A stretch of DNA of 64,000 bases. Source: Rouxiella badensis (GTDB taxonomy: Bacteria; Pseudomonadota; Gammaproteobacteria; Enterobacterales; Enterobacteriaceae). Under the pieces are notes generated by a model. It was not told the DNA's origin. It was given only the letters and a program-made list of their open reading frames with translations, and ran no database searches. The translations under genes and the position numbers were made by a program. Position 1 is the first letter of the stretch. The number at the start of each line of letters is the position of its first letter. The stretch covers positions 1 through 64,000 of the forward strand of contig NZ_MRWE01000031.1 of assembly GCF_002093665.1 (NCBI RefSeq), read 5' to 3'. This document shows positions 18,213 through 27,180 of this stretch, piece after piece.

Positions 18213-19224
18213 AGGTTGGTCTCCCGGCATCATCCAGCGGATAATGACATTTGGACTGACGGCCCGGTTCACCTTGCAGTGCAGGCTCTTCTTTACGGCA
18301 GCGGTCGTTGGCATACGGGCAACGTGGGTTCAGTAGACAACCGTTTGGACGGTCATACTTGCCCGGTACTACGCCCGGCAGCGACTGTAGCCGCGCCTTG
18401 TCGGTAGAAAACTCCGGCAGCGAGCGCAGCAGCGCCTGAGTGTACGGATGGCGCGGCGCACGAAAAATCTCGGACGACGGCCCGGTCTCCACCACCTGCC
18501 CGGCGTACATCACGATGATGTGATGCGCCGCTTCGGCCACCAACGCCAGGTCATGGGTGATAAGCATCAGCGCCATGTTCTCTTTCTGCTGCAGTTCGAG
18601 CAGCAGTTCGATGATCTGCGCCTGAATCGTCACGTCGAGAGCGGTGGTCGGTTCGTCGGCAATCAACAGCTTAGGCCGACAGGCGATCGCCATCGCAATC
18701 ATCACACGCTGACTCATACCGCCGGAAAGCTGGTGCGGGTAGACGTCCAGACGCGACGCAGGGTCAGGAATGCCCACCAGATTCAGCAGGTCGATCGTAC
18801 GCTGACGGCGGGTCTTTTTATTTCCGCCCTGATGCACCTTGATGGCTTCCATAATTTGGAAACCGACGGTGTAGCAAGGGTTGAGGCTGGTCATCGGGTC
18901 CTGGAAAATCATCGCGACCTCGGAGCCCACTATCTGACGTCGCTGTTTTTCACTGATGCCCTGCAGGTTCTGACCACCAAATTCCAGCTGGTCGGCCATC
19001 ACCTTGCCCGGAAAATCAATCAACCCCATCAGCGCCAGCGAACTGACCGATTTACCCGAGCCTGACTCGCCGACGATGCCGACCACTTCGCCCTGCTTCA
19101 CGGTATAGCTGATGCGGTCTACGGCGCGGAATGGTGCGCCCTCGTTACCAAAATGTACCGACAGCTTATTCACAGTCAGCAGCGTCTTGCCGACCGGTAC
19201 TTGTTCAATCAATGTTGTTTCCAT
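18202..19224 (-). CDS. dppD: Dipeptide ABC transporter ATP-binding protein DppD
   Basis: Second ATPase of the dipeptide importer, which pairs with DppF on DppB and DppC. Walker A GESGSGKS, signature [14 protein letters not shown], Walker B LLIADEP, and the C-terminal cysteine-containing extension ([14 protein letters not shown]) typical of oligopeptide ATPases. ATG 19224 with AAGGGG upstream gives 340 residues; the earlier codon at 19275 lies inside dppC. The gap to dppC is 10 bases and the end overlaps dppF. Confidence 0.96.
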   Translation of the reverse strand: METTLIEQVPVGKTLLTVNKLSVHFGNEGAPFRAVDRISYTVKQGEVVGIVGESGSGKSVSSLALMGLIDFPGKVMADQLEFGGQNLQGISEKQRRQIVGSEVAMIFQDPMTSLNPCYTVGFQIMEAIKVHQGGNKKTRRQRTIDLLNLVGIPDPASRLDVYPHQLSGGMSQRVMIAMAIACRPKLLIADEPTTALDVTIQAQIIELLLELQQKENMALMLITHDLALVAEAAHHIIVMYAGQVVETGPSSEIFRAPRHPYTQALLRSLPEFSTDKARLQSLPGVVPGKYDRPNGCLLNPRCPYANDRCRKEEPALQGEPGRQSKCHYPLDDAGRPTYES

Positions 19225-19234
19225 CTCGCGCCCC

Positions 19235-20149
19235 TTACTGCTTGAGTTTCGGGTCGAGGGCGTCACGCAGGCCATCCCCCATCAGGTTAAATGCCAGTAC
19301 CGTCAGCAGAATGACCACGCCTGGGAAGGTCACCACCCACCAGGCGCTTTGCGCGAACTGCAGAACATCGGAAAGCATTGTGCCCCACTCAGGCGTCGGC
19401 GGCTGTGCGCCCATGCCCAGGAAGCCGAGCGCCGCCATGTCGAGGATGGCGTTGGAGAAACCGAGTGAGGCCTGCACGATAAGCGGGGCCAGACAGTTAG
19501 GAAGAATGTTCACAAACATCTGGCGCGCCGAACCGGCACCCGCCACGCGGGAGGCGGTCACGTAATCGCGGTTCACCTCAACCAGCACCGCCGCGCGCGT
19601 CAGACGCACATAGTGCGGCAGCGCAACGAAGGTCAGCGCCAGCGAGGCGTTGACGATCGACGGGCCAAAGATAGCGACCAGCACCAGCGCCAGCAGCAGG
19701 CTCGGCAGGGCCAGCATGATATCGACCACGCGCATGATAATGGCGTCAACCACGCCGCCGTAGTAGCCGGCAAACAGACCGAAAATCACGCCAAGGATCA
19801 GCGAAAGCACCACCACCAGGCAGCCAACCAGCAGCGAGAGGCGTGCGCCGTACATCAGACGCGTGAGGATATCGCGCCCCACGTCGTCGGTGCCGAGCAA
19901 GAACTTCCAGCTGCCACCGTCCATCCATACCGGAGGCTTCAGCAGAGCATCGCGGAACTGCTCTGCCGGACCGTGCGGTGCCAGCAGGTTTGCACCGAGC
20001 GCCAGCAGCAGCATGATGACGATGTAAACCAGACCGGTAACGGCCCCTTTATTTCGTTTGAAGTAATGCCAAAACTCGCGCATTGGCGGCATAGGCGTCG
20101 GGGCGCCCGTAACCAGTTCACCGGCGACAGGTTCAGTAACTTGAGTCAT
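19235..20149 (-). CDS. dppC: Dipeptide ABC transporter permease DppC
   Basis: Inner membrane permease of the dipeptide importer, 304 residues (E. coli 300). The N-terminal cytoplasmic stretch leads to about six helices. The EAA-type coupling loop ([21 protein letters not shown]) is near residue 205. It lies 10 bases after dppB and before dppD in the operon. Confidence 0.96.
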   Translation of the reverse strand: MTQVTEPVAGELVTGAPTPMPPMREFWHYFKRNKGAVTGLVYIVIMLLLALGANLLAPHGPAEQFRDALLKPPVWMDGGSWKFLLGTDDVGRDILTRLMYGARLSLLVGCLVVVLSLILGVIFGLFAGYYGGVVDAIIMRVVDIMLALPSLLLALVLVAIFGPSIVNASLALTFVALPHYVRLTRAAVLVEVNRDYVTASRVAGAGSARQMFVNILPNCLAPLIVQASLGFSNAILDMAALGFLGMGAQPPTPEWGTMLSDVLQFAQSAWWVVTFPGVVILLTVLAFNLMGDGLRDALDPKLKQ

Positions 20150-20159
20150 TGTGCGCCTC

Positions 20160-21179
20160 TTATTTCTTGTGACGAATACGCGGGTTAACGATGCCGTACA
20201 GCACGTCGACCAACAGGTTAACCAGGATGATCAGCGTGGCGACCAGTAATACGCCGCCCTGAACCACCGGATAATCGCGGCGCTGCAAGGCTTCAATTAG
20301 CCAGCGGCCCACGCCCGGCCAGGAGAAGATAGTTTCGGTCAAGATCGCACCGCCAAGCAGCGTACCCACCTGCAAACCAATGACCGTCACCACCGGCAGC
20401 ATCGCGTTGCGCAGCGCATGAACCACAATGACACGCATACGGCTCACGCCTTTGGCGCGCGCGGTGCGGATGTAATCCTCACCCAGCACTTCCAGCATTG
20501 AGGATCGCGTCATACGCACAATGACCGCCAGCGGAATAGTGCCGAGCACAATCGCGGGCAGAATCATGTGCATGACCGCGTCTTTGAAATCACCCGGCTC
20601 GCCCCAGATGAGGGTATCGATTAGCGCAAAACCGGTGAGTGGCTTGCTGTCATCAAGGAACACGGTATCGCTTATTCGCCCTGAAACAGGCGTGAGATTC
20701 CAGTGCACCGAGACCAGCATAACCAGCATGATCCCCCACCAGAATATCGGCATCGAATAGCCGGTAAGCGAGATGCCCACCGCCGTGTGGTCGAAGATGG
20801 AACCTCGCTTCACCGCCGCCAGCACACCCACCGGAATACCGACAATGACCGCAAAGATCATTGCACAAATGCCCAGTTCAAGGGTCGCTTCAAAGCGCGG
20901 GAGGAATTCCTGCCAGACCGGTGTATGGCTGCTCAACGACATGCCTAAATCGCCGTGTAACACGCCAACCACATAGTGGAAATACTGTTGGTAAAGAGGC
21001 TTGTCGAGACCCATTTCTGCCATTAGCTGAGCATGGCGCTCAGGTGATACACCGCGTTCACCGGCCATGATAGTAACGGGGTCGCCGGGGATGAGGTGCA
21101 CGAAGGCAAAGGTCAGCAAAGTAATGCCGATAAACGTTGGGACTACTAACCCCAAACGTCGGAGTATGAACTGCAGCAT
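20160..21179 (-). CDS. dppB: Dipeptide ABC transporter permease DppB
   Basis: Partner permease of DppC, 339 residues as in E. coli. MLQFILRRLGLVVPTFIGITLL forms the first helix and TARAKGVSRMRVIVVHALRN is the EAA coupling loop near residue 220. It is separated from dppA by 138 bp that contain a perfect GC-rich hairpin, so dppBCDF is probably expressed at a lower level than dppA. Confidence 0.96.
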   Translation of the reverse strand: MLQFILRRLGLVVPTFIGITLLTFAFVHLIPGDPVTIMAGERGVSPERHAQLMAEMGLDKPLYQQYFHYVVGVLHGDLGMSLSSHTPVWQEFLPRFEATLELGICAMIFAVIVGIPVGVLAAVKRGSIFDHTAVGISLTGYSMPIFWWGIMLVMLVSVHWNLTPVSGRISDTVFLDDSKPLTGFALIDTLIWGEPGDFKDAVMHMILPAIVLGTIPLAVIVRMTRSSMLEVLGEDYIRTARAKGVSRMRVIVVHALRNAMLPVVTVIGLQVGTLLGGAILTETIFSWPGVGRWLIEALQRRDYPVVQGGVLLVATLIILVNLLVDVLYGIVNPRIRHKK

Positions 21180-21282
21180 ATCCCGTACTCTCTGTATAAA
21201 ATGCCCGGGGAACCGTAGCTCGCCGGGCTTATTGTTAACTCACATTGCTTTAACGATTTACATCTTTAAAGTTTAGTCCGCT

Positions 21283-21310
21283 TTGAGCGCGCCGCTTCCT
21301 GCGCGCTCAA
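21283..21310 (-). other. Hairpin between dppA and dppB
   Basis: Exact 10-base stem TTGAGCGCGC/GCGCGCTCAA with an eight-base loop, just after the dppA stop codon and without a clean T-run. It probably protects dppA mRNA ends or acts as a partial terminator setting the ratio of DppA to DppBCDF. Confidence 0.65.
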
Positions 21311-21317
21311 TGGGCAG

Positions 21318-22925
21318 TTATTTAATGTCGACGTTTTCGAAGTGATGTTTACCCAGTGGATCAACCACGTAACCGATCACTTCCTTACGCACTGGCTCGT
21401 AAACGGTTGAGTTAGCGATGATAAGCGCCGGAGCCTGGTCATGCATGATCACCTGAGCCTGTTTGTAGAGCGCGATACGCTTGTCATGGTCCGGTTCAGC
21501 ACGGGCTGGCTGAATCACGTCTTCAAACGGCTTGTAGCACCATCTTGAATAGTTGGAACCGTCTTTAGCCGCCTGGCAGCTGAAGAGAGTGGCGAAGAAG
21601 TTGTCCGGATCCCCATTGTCGCCGGTCCATCCCATCATCACGGTCTGGTGTTCGCCATTTTTCGCACGCTTGAGGTATTCGCCCCACTCGTAGGTCACGA
21701 TGTTGGCTTTAACGCCGATTTTCGCCCAATCAGCCTGGATCATCTCGGCCATACGACGCGCGTTCGGGTTATAAGGACGCTGAACCGGCATCGCCCACAG
21801 ATCGATAGAGAAGCCGTTTGGCATACCGGCTTCTTTCAGCAGCTCTTTGGCCTTGGCAGGATCGTAAGGGTAGTCCTGAACGTCGTTGTTATAGCCCCAC
21901 ATGGTCGGTGGGATCAGGTTCTTGGCCGCCTGGCCTGCGCCCTGATAAACCGCATCAATAATCGCCTGCTTGTTCACGGCAATAGTCAACGCCTGACGCA
22001 CTTTCACGTTATCTAACGGTTTTTTCTCGGTATTAAACGCAAGATAGCCGACGTTCAGTCCCGGTTCAGACATCAGGTTGATTGACTTGTCTTTCTTCAT
22101 TGCCGCGATGTCAGCCGGGTTAGGGAATGGCATCACCTGGCACTCGTTTTTCTGCAACTTGGCGTAGCGAACGGACGCATCTGGCGTGATGGAGAAGATC
22201 AAACGATCCAGCTTCGGCTTGGTGCCCCAGTAACCTTTGAAGGCGGTGTACAGAATGCGCGAGTCTTTCTGGTACTGCATCATCTGGAACGGACCGGTAC
22301 CGATTGGGTTAAGGTCGAGCTTCTCAGGCGTACCGGCTTTCATCATGTCGTCGGCGTATTCGGAAGACAGCACTGAAGCGAAGTCCATCGCCATATCCGC
22401 GAGGAACGGAGACTCAGGATGGTTGAGCACGAACTGCACGGTATGGTCATCCACTTTGACGATTTTGTTGATCAAATCGCCCATGCCCATGCCGTCGAAG
22501 TATTCATAGTTGCCGCCCGACACTTTGTGGTACGGGTTCGCAGTATCTTTCTGGCGGTTAAAGGAGAAAAGCACGTCGTCGGCGTTAAAGTCGTGGGTTG
22601 GCTTGAAGTCTTTGCTCGACTGCCACTTTACGCCCTGACGCAGATGGAAGGTGTAGGTTTTGCCGTCCGGGCTGACGTCCCATTTTTCGGCCAGTCCTGG
22701 CTGAATTTCAGTCGTACCAATCTTGAACTCAACCAGACGGTTATAGATAGGTACGGAGCTGGCGTCATAGGTTGTACCCGAAGTGAAAAGCTGTGGGTTA
22801 AAGCCTTCTGGCGAGCCTTCAGAACAATAAACTAACGTTTTTGCCTGAACGCTGGCGGCCACGGTCAGCGCAATCAGGCCGAGGCTAAACTTCAGCAGGC
22901 CTGATTTTCCCAAGGAAATTCTCAT
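21318..22925 (-). CDS. dppA: Periplasmic dipeptide-binding protein DppA
   Basis: Solute-binding protein (family 5) of the dipeptide importer, 535 residues, as in E. coli. A signal peptide (about residues 1-28, ending VQA-K) precedes the mature protein; LVYCSEGSPEGFNPQLFTSGT and the DVSPDGKTYTFHLRQGVKW segment are characteristic. It also serves in peptide chemotaxis and haem uptake in E. coli. First gene of dppABCDF. Its leader carries a CA-rich element of the type bound by the small RNA GcvB. Confidence 0.97.
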   Translation of the reverse strand: MRISLGKSGLLKFSLGLIALTVAASVQAKTLVYCSEGSPEGFNPQLFTSGTTYDASSVPIYNRLVEFKIGTTEIQPGLAEKWDVSPDGKTYTFHLRQGVKWQSSKDFKPTHDFNADDVLFSFNRQKDTANPYHKVSGGNYEYFDGMGMGDLINKIVKVDDHTVQFVLNHPESPFLADMAMDFASVLSSEYADDMMKAGTPEKLDLNPIGTGPFQMMQYQKDSRILYTAFKGYWGTKPKLDRLIFSITPDASVRYAKLQKNECQVMPFPNPADIAAMKKDKSINLMSEPGLNVGYLAFNTEKKPLDNVKVRQALTIAVNKQAIIDAVYQGAGQAAKNLIPPTMWGYNNDVQDYPYDPAKAKELLKEAGMPNGFSIDLWAMPVQRPYNPNARRMAEMIQADWAKIGVKANIVTYEWGEYLKRAKNGEHQTVMMGWTGDNGDPDNFFATLFSCQAAKDGSNYSRWCYKPFEDVIQPARAEPDHDKRIALYKQAQVIMHDQAPALIIANSTVYEPVRKEVIGYVVDPLGKHHFENVDIK

Positions 22926-22948
22926 CGCTTTTGCTCCATCTAGTAATG

Positions 22949-22973
22949 GTGATGTGGATGTGTGTTGTGTGTT
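22949..22973 (-). promoter_or_regulatory. CA-rich GcvB target element in the dppA leader
   Basis: On the minus strand the leader, about 25-50 bases before the dppA ATG, reads AACACACAACACACATCC and continues CA-rich. GcvB represses dppA in enterobacteria by pairing its GU-rich R1 region with such CA-rich leaders. The gcvB gene is not in the window. Confidence 0.6.
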
Positions 22974-23496
22974 CAGCTCAAGCCACCCTTTATTTTTTAT
23001 TTACGGGTGGACAGGGTTGTCGGTTAGCTGCAGAAGTGATGTTTCAGACGTATGACAAACGTCACCAGAGATGTTTTGGGGAAACAGTTGCACCAAAAAG
23101 GGGTGCAAATAATTACCGGATTAATCCTCTGGTCAATCCTGTTCACATCAATTTCGCAACTCTCTCAGGCGTCGTCAATATAACGCCAAGGCTTTTACAA
23201 AGAGTGTGAGTAACAGCAAACAAACATAAAAAAACAGTTAATTAACATTTACAGGATTAATATTGAGTCATAAATCGATATTTCAGGACATAACACCACG
23301 CTTGTTAGCCCAACCAGCGGAAAACGCCGTATAAAAAGCTCAAAAATCCCGCGTCAAATGATGATTATATGAACGGTTATTTTATAAATTTGGGTAAACG
23401 GCAGCCGAAAATGCTGGAGGCTAGTCATAAAGAGGTAATTAAGGCACGCTTATTTCACTATTGAAATAAACCTTTCGAGGGGAAAATGGGGTGTTA

Positions 23497-23513
23497 TGCA
23501 CAATTATAGTGCA
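23497..23513. promoter_or_regulatory. NtrC-like palindrome upstream of dppA
   Basis: TGCACAATTATAGTGCA is a TGCAC-N7-GTGCA palindrome with the spacing of enterobacterial NtrC sites (consensus TGCACYANNNTRGTGCA). It lies about 570 bp upstream of dppA and 350 bp upstream of the Rieske gene. I could not find a convincing sigma-54 promoter next to it. Confidence 0.35.
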
Positions 23514-23863
23514 GGTTAAAAATCGCGCAACAGCCCCCTCTAAAACCTAAAATAGAAAACATTTCACACCCTGCCGATTTCGGTAGGCGTGAGATGATAA
23601 TAATGCGCAGCGTGATTGATGCCTGTTTCAGTCGACAGGGTCTGTTTTGGAACCGACATTTGCCCCCACCTCAATGAATTCGCTGCTTTAATTTGCGATT
23701 TTCAATAGGGAAATTATTTTTTCGACCGAACACCGGTCCGAATCCTCCTAATCCACACCCTCCTCATGGCACACGTGCTCATGGCTGCTAGGCTTAAGTC
23801 AGTCCTGCTTTTTGTAGGGTCTTTGTTGAATAAACAACCACACACAAAAGAAAGGAGCATGTT

Positions 23864-25399
23864 GTGACTTTTAAAAAAATCATCAAGCTTGCAGATCTTG
23901 CAAAAAATCAGCCGAAACAGTTCGAAAGCGACGAAACCCCATTTGTGCTGGTCCGTCAGGACGACAGCGTGCATGCGTATCAGGCAAATTGCCCGCATGC
24001 AGGTGCGCCGCTGGCAGAAGGGGCCGTGTGCGACGGCAAGCTGGTTTGCCCATGGCATAAAGCCGTGTTTAATCTTGACGACGGTAGCCTTGAACAGCCG
24101 CCCGCGCTGGAAGGCCTGACGCAGTACCCCACTAAAGTTGAACACGGCGAGGTAATGGTCGATGTGAAAGACCCCCGTCAGCATACCCGCCTGCAAGCCG
24201 GTAATAACACCGATCAAATTGTAATTATGGGCTCGGGTGCGGCCGGCAGTGCTGCGCTGAGCGCGCTGGAAGAAAGCGGGTATCACGGCAGGATAGTCAT
24301 TATCGATCGGGAAAAGTCTGCCCCTTACGACAGAACTGCACTGACCAAATTCGTGCCTGATGGCAGCATGAAGGTGGATGAGGTTCCGCCGCTGCTCGAA
24401 GACAGCGCTTTTGAACAGCGCAACGTGCAGCGGATTGTCAGTACGGTGACCCACATTGACAAGAAAAAGAAAAAGCTTCGCCTCGCCAATCAACAGCATG
24501 TTTCGTTTAAAAAGCTGCTGATTGCCACCGGTGGTGCGCCGATACGTCCCGCTCTACCGGGCGGTGAGCTGAGCGGTATTCACGTTTTACGTAATCTCCA
24601 ACAGGAAAAAACGCTGCTCTGCGCCGTGGATCAACTCAAACAGTTGGTGATTATCGGCAACAGTTTTATCGGCATGGAGATGGCGGCCGCACTGCGCAAA
24701 CGTGATATTGCCATCAAGGTGATTGCACCCCAACCGTTGCCGTTTGAGGCACAGTTTGGCGAGAAGATTGCCAAATACTTCCGCGCACTGCACGAACACA
24801 ATGGCGTTGAATTTATTGACGGCGAGGTCGTGGGCTTTAAAGGCGATCGTCGCGTCGAAGCGGTAGAGCTTAAAGACGGTTCGAGCGTAAGAACCGACGT
24901 TGTGCTGCTGGCGACCGGCGTACAGCCCGTCACCTCGTTTATCCACGACCTGCCGCTCGACGACGACGGCAGTCTAAAGGTGGATAAATATCTGCAGGCC
25001 GCTGAGGATATTTACGCCGCAGGTGACATTGCCAGCTTCCCGATGGACGGTAAACATACCCGCATTGAACACTGGCGCGTTGCTCAACAGCAGGGCCGTA
25101 CGGCCGCAATCAACATGCTCGGCGAGCGCGAAGCCTTCGATCGTGTGCCGTTCTTCTGGACACAGCATTTCGGTACCCGCTTCGAGCATTTAGGGCATCC
25201 CGACCAATGGGACAAGGTCGATATTATTGGTTCGCTTGAGGATAGGGACTTTGTCGCACTGTTCGGGCTTAAAGATAGTCTGGTTGGCGTCGTTGCCACT
25301 GGCCGCGAACGCACCACCGGCAGGCTGCTGCTCGAGATGCAGCATGATATGACGCTAAATCAGGCGCGTAAGCTGGTGAAGGAAACGCAGGAAGGCTAA
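23864..25399 (+). CDS. Rieske-domain FAD-dependent pyridine nucleotide-disulphide oxidoreductase
   Basis: Fusion of an N-terminal Rieske [2Fe-2S] domain with an FAD/NAD(P) ferredoxin-reductase-like module, 511 residues. Cluster ligands are visible as C43-P-H45 and C62-P-W-H65. GSGAAG (residues 123-128) binds FAD, a second Rossmann segment (VIIGNSFIGMEMA, about residue 250) binds NAD(P)H, and IYAAGDIASFP is the conserved late FAD motif. The architecture is that of AIF-like/AIFM3-type reductases. The start is GTG 23864 with AGGAG 8 nt upstream. The electron acceptor is unknown; no oxygenase gene is adjacent. Confidence 0.88.
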   Translation: MTFKKIIKLADLAKNQPKQFESDETPFVLVRQDDSVHAYQANCPHAGAPLAEGAVCDGKLVCPWHKAVFNLDDGSLEQPPALEGLTQYPTKVEHGEVMVDVKDPRQHTRLQAGNNTDQIVIMGSGAAGSAALSALEESGYHGRIVIIDREKSAPYDRTALTKFVPDGSMKVDEVPPLLEDSAFEQRNVQRIVSTVTHIDKKKKKLRLANQQHVSFKKLLIATGGAPIRPALPGGELSGIHVLRNLQQEKTLLCAVDQLKQLVIIGNSFIGMEMAAALRKRDIAIKVIAPQPLPFEAQFGEKIAKYFRALHEHNGVEFIDGEVVGFKGDRRVEAVELKDGSSVRTDVVLLATGVQPVTSFIHDLPLDDDGSLKVDKYLQAAEDIYAAGDIASFPMDGKHTRIEHWRVAQQQGRTAAINMLGEREAFDRVPFFWTQHFGTRFEHLGHPDQWDKVDIIGSLEDRDFVALFGLKDSLVGVVATGRERTTGRLLLEMQHDMTLNQARKLVKETQEG

Positions 25400-25454
25400 T
25401 CACCCTCCCCTTTCTGACGTATCTCCGGAAGGGAGAGAGAGGCTCCCGGTCGTC

Positions 25455-26339
25455 TCACTGATGCGAAAGAGACGTTTGCGCCACGTCGTGCAGGCATCGC
25501 CCGATGAGCATGTGCAACGGCGATTGCCTGTTAGCGTGGCGCATGACCAGGATAAGTTCACGATGAAACGTGAGCTCGTCAAGCGACACGACGCGCAGAT
25601 TCGCCTTACGCTCCAGCCACAATCCTGCCAGCGGGACCAACGCCACCCCGAGCCCATTTTCGACCATTTTCACAATGGCATCGATTTCGTCGATCTCCAG
25701 CGCGACCTTCGGCTCAAGCCGCTGGCTGCGCAGAAACTGGCTCACCATACGCCCACCGAACGAGGTGCGATCGTAGCGGATAAACGGCTGTTCGCGAAGC
25801 AAGGCGATCGGATCTTCACCTTGCAGGTGCGTGGGGGCAATCAGCACGAACGGCTCGCGCGCCAACGTTTCACTGTGCAGATCTTTGGCCAGCGGGAAAC
25901 CCGGTTTAATGACGATAGCCAGGTCGATATTGCCTGCATCGACCTGAGTCAAAAGATTGAATGACACACCGGGGACCAGCTTAGTTTCCAGCGCAGGCGC
26001 ACTCTGATGGAGTTTGACCAGCACCTGCGGCAGCAGGCCGGTTTGAAAGGTCGAGATAGCGCCAATTTTGATAACCCCGCGAAAATCCCCGAGGCTCTCC
26101 GGTTGAGACATGCTGGCAAAGATTTCGAGGATCTGTTCAGCCATCGGCAAGATACGGCTTCCGGCGGCGTTTAACACCGCCGAACGCCCGGTTCTGTCGA
26201 ATAGCGTCATACCGAGATAGTCTTCCAGACCCCGAATTTGTGCGCTTACGGCCGACTGAGTCAGGCCAATGCGCTGTCCGGCGGCGGCGAAAGTGCCGTC
26301 TTGCGTTACTGCAATGAAGGTTTTCAGTTCACGTAACAT
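25455..26339 (-). CDS. LysR family transcriptional regulator
   Basis: LysR-type regulator with the N-terminal HTH (MLRELKTFIAVTQDGTFAAA, then GLTQSAVSAQIRGLE) and a C-terminal substrate-binding domain; 294 residues from ATG 26339, which has GAGG 5 nt upstream. ATG 26354 and longer starts have no ribosome-binding site. It is divergent from the VOC gene, its likely target, and convergent with the Rieske-FAD gene. No effector can be assigned. Confidence 0.88.
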   Translation of the reverse strand: MLRELKTFIAVTQDGTFAAAGQRIGLTQSAVSAQIRGLEDYLGMTLFDRTGRSAVLNAAGSRILPMAEQILEIFASMSQPESLGDFRGVIKIGAISTFQTGLLPQVLVKLHQSAPALETKLVPGVSFNLLTQVDAGNIDLAIVIKPGFPLAKDLHSETLAREPFVLIAPTHLQGEDPIALLREQPFIRYDRTSFGGRMVSQFLRSQRLEPKVALEIDEIDAIVKMVENGLGVALVPLAGLWLERKANLRVVSLDELTFHRELILVMRHANRQSPLHMLIGRCLHDVAQTSLSHQ

Positions 26340-26510
26340 CGCCGCCTCACTCATCTGTTTTTTTAATGAATCACAACAATAATATTTGTTTTTAATTAAA
26401 AATTTTATCGTTAAGAATGGATGAACACAATATAACCTCACACCACATTTTCCCAACCTATGCGAGCTGCCACTGCAACGCACGCCGGTCGGGGAACAGG
26501 AGAATTATCA

Positions 26511-26936
26511 ATGGCTCTGAGTCCTTTCCACCTTGCTATCCCGGTTTATGATCTCGCGACCTGTCGCGCCTTTTACGGCGAAACCTTTGGCCTCTCGGAA
26601 GGCCGTTCAAGCGCTCAGTGGGTAGACTTCGACTTTTATGGTCATCAGCTGGTTATCCACGAGCATCCAAAAACAGCGACGCAGGATTCGGCGCACACCA
26701 ATCCGGTGGACGGCCACGACGTGCCGGTACCCCATTTTGGGATTGTACTGAGTTGGGAAGAGTGGGAAGCCTTGGCGGAACGCCTAAAGTCTTTTGGTAC
26801 TCAGTTCGTGATTGAACCTTATGTACGCTTTAAAGGCCAGGTCGGCGAGCAGGCGACCATGTTCCTGCTGGACCCGTGCGGCAACGCACTGGAATTCAAA
26901 GCGTTCAAGGATATGAGTCAGCTGTTCGCCAAATAA
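26511..26936 (+). CDS. VOC family (glyoxalase-like) protein
   Basis: Small vicinal-oxygen-chelate protein, 141 residues, with two beta-alpha-beta-beta-beta modules. Potential metal ligands are His in PFHLAIPV at the start, His in VPVPHFGIV midway and Glu in GNALEFKAF near the end, the usual H/H/E layout of dioxygenase/glyoxalase-like VOC proteins. AGGAG stands 8 nt before ATG 26511. It is divergent from the LysR gene. Function is not determined; a strong bidirectional terminator follows. Confidence 0.85.
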   Translation: MALSPFHLAIPVYDLATCRAFYGETFGLSEGRSSAQWVDFDFYGHQLVIHEHPKTATQDSAHTNPVDGHDVPVPHFGIVLSWEEWEALAERLKSFGTQFVIEPYVRFKGQVGEQATMFLLDPCGNALEFKAFKDMSQLFAK

Positions 26937-26951
26937 GAACGCCAGAAAGCA

Positions 26952-26984
26952 AAAAACCCGCGAGCCAGAAGCTTGCGGGTTTTT
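26952..26984. terminator. Bidirectional terminator, VOC gene / tRNA-Pro
   Basis: Fourteen-base stem with one G-U wobble (arms 26952-26965 and 26971-26984, core CCCGC/GCGGG) and a five-base loop. It is flanked by an A-run on the left and a T-run on the right, so it ends both the plus-strand VOC transcript and the minus-strand tRNA transcript. Confidence 0.9.
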
Positions 26985-26991
26985 CTAAATG

Positions 26992-27068
26992 TGGTCGGCG
27001 AGAGAGGATTCGAACCTCCGACCCACTGGTCCCAAACCAGTTGCGCTACCAAGCTGCGCTACTCGCCG
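26992..27068 (-). tRNA. proM: tRNA-Pro (anticodon UGG)
   Basis: Complete 77-base tRNA with encoded CCA. On the minus strand it starts CGGCGAGTAGCGCAGCTTGG, has an anticodon stem ACTGG/CCAGT around TTTGGGA (anticodon TGG), the GGTTCGAATCC T-loop region and ends CCGACCA. It appears identical to E. coli proM as I recall it. In E. coli the dpp-eptB interval holds proK (CGG) instead. Confidence 0.96.
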
Positions 27069-27079
27069 AATTGGGCCGC

Positions 27080-27108
27080 ATCTTACTGCTGCGGGTTCCA
27101 AGCGTCAA
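27080..27108 (-). promoter_or_regulatory. Sigma-70 promoter of tRNA-Pro
   Basis: -35 TTGACG (27103-27108) and -10 TAAGAT (27080-27085) with a 17-base spacer on the minus strand, followed by a GC-rich discriminator (GCGGCCC) typical of stringently controlled stable RNA promoters. The tRNA begins 11 bases further. Confidence 0.8.
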
Positions 27109-27180
27109 TCCCTTTTTTTACCCAATTCGCCAACTGCTTATAAAACACACGAACCCTGTTTAAAACGGCGATTTTAACCG

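Larger units (their letters stand above)
22926..23863. other. Long intergenic region dppA / Rieske-FAD gene, 938 bp
   Basis: The largest gene-free stretch. It holds the dppA leader with the CA-rich element (22949-22973), a small CCACCC/GGGTGG hairpin (22983-23010), a TTGCACC-N7-GGTGCAA palindrome (23088-23108), a possible dppA -35 TTGACC (23131-23136, minus) with TAATTA (23110-23115), and a TGCAC-N7-GTGCA palindrome (23497-23513). The only longer plus-strand frame (22931-23209) is antisense to the leader and looks spurious. The rest is AT-rich without recognisable features. Confidence 0.5.

Noticed and set aside
22931-23209. 92-residue plus-strand frame in the dppA upstream region
   Set aside because: It is antisense to the dppA leader, has no ribosome-binding site and an unnatural composition; treated as chance.
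23768-23785. TGGCACACGTGC as a sigma-54 promoter for the Rieske gene
   Set aside because: The GG-GC distance is 9, not 12, bases.
23714-24499. 261-residue minus-strand frame
   Set aside because: It is the shadow of the Rieske-FAD gene, which has clear motifs in the plus frame.
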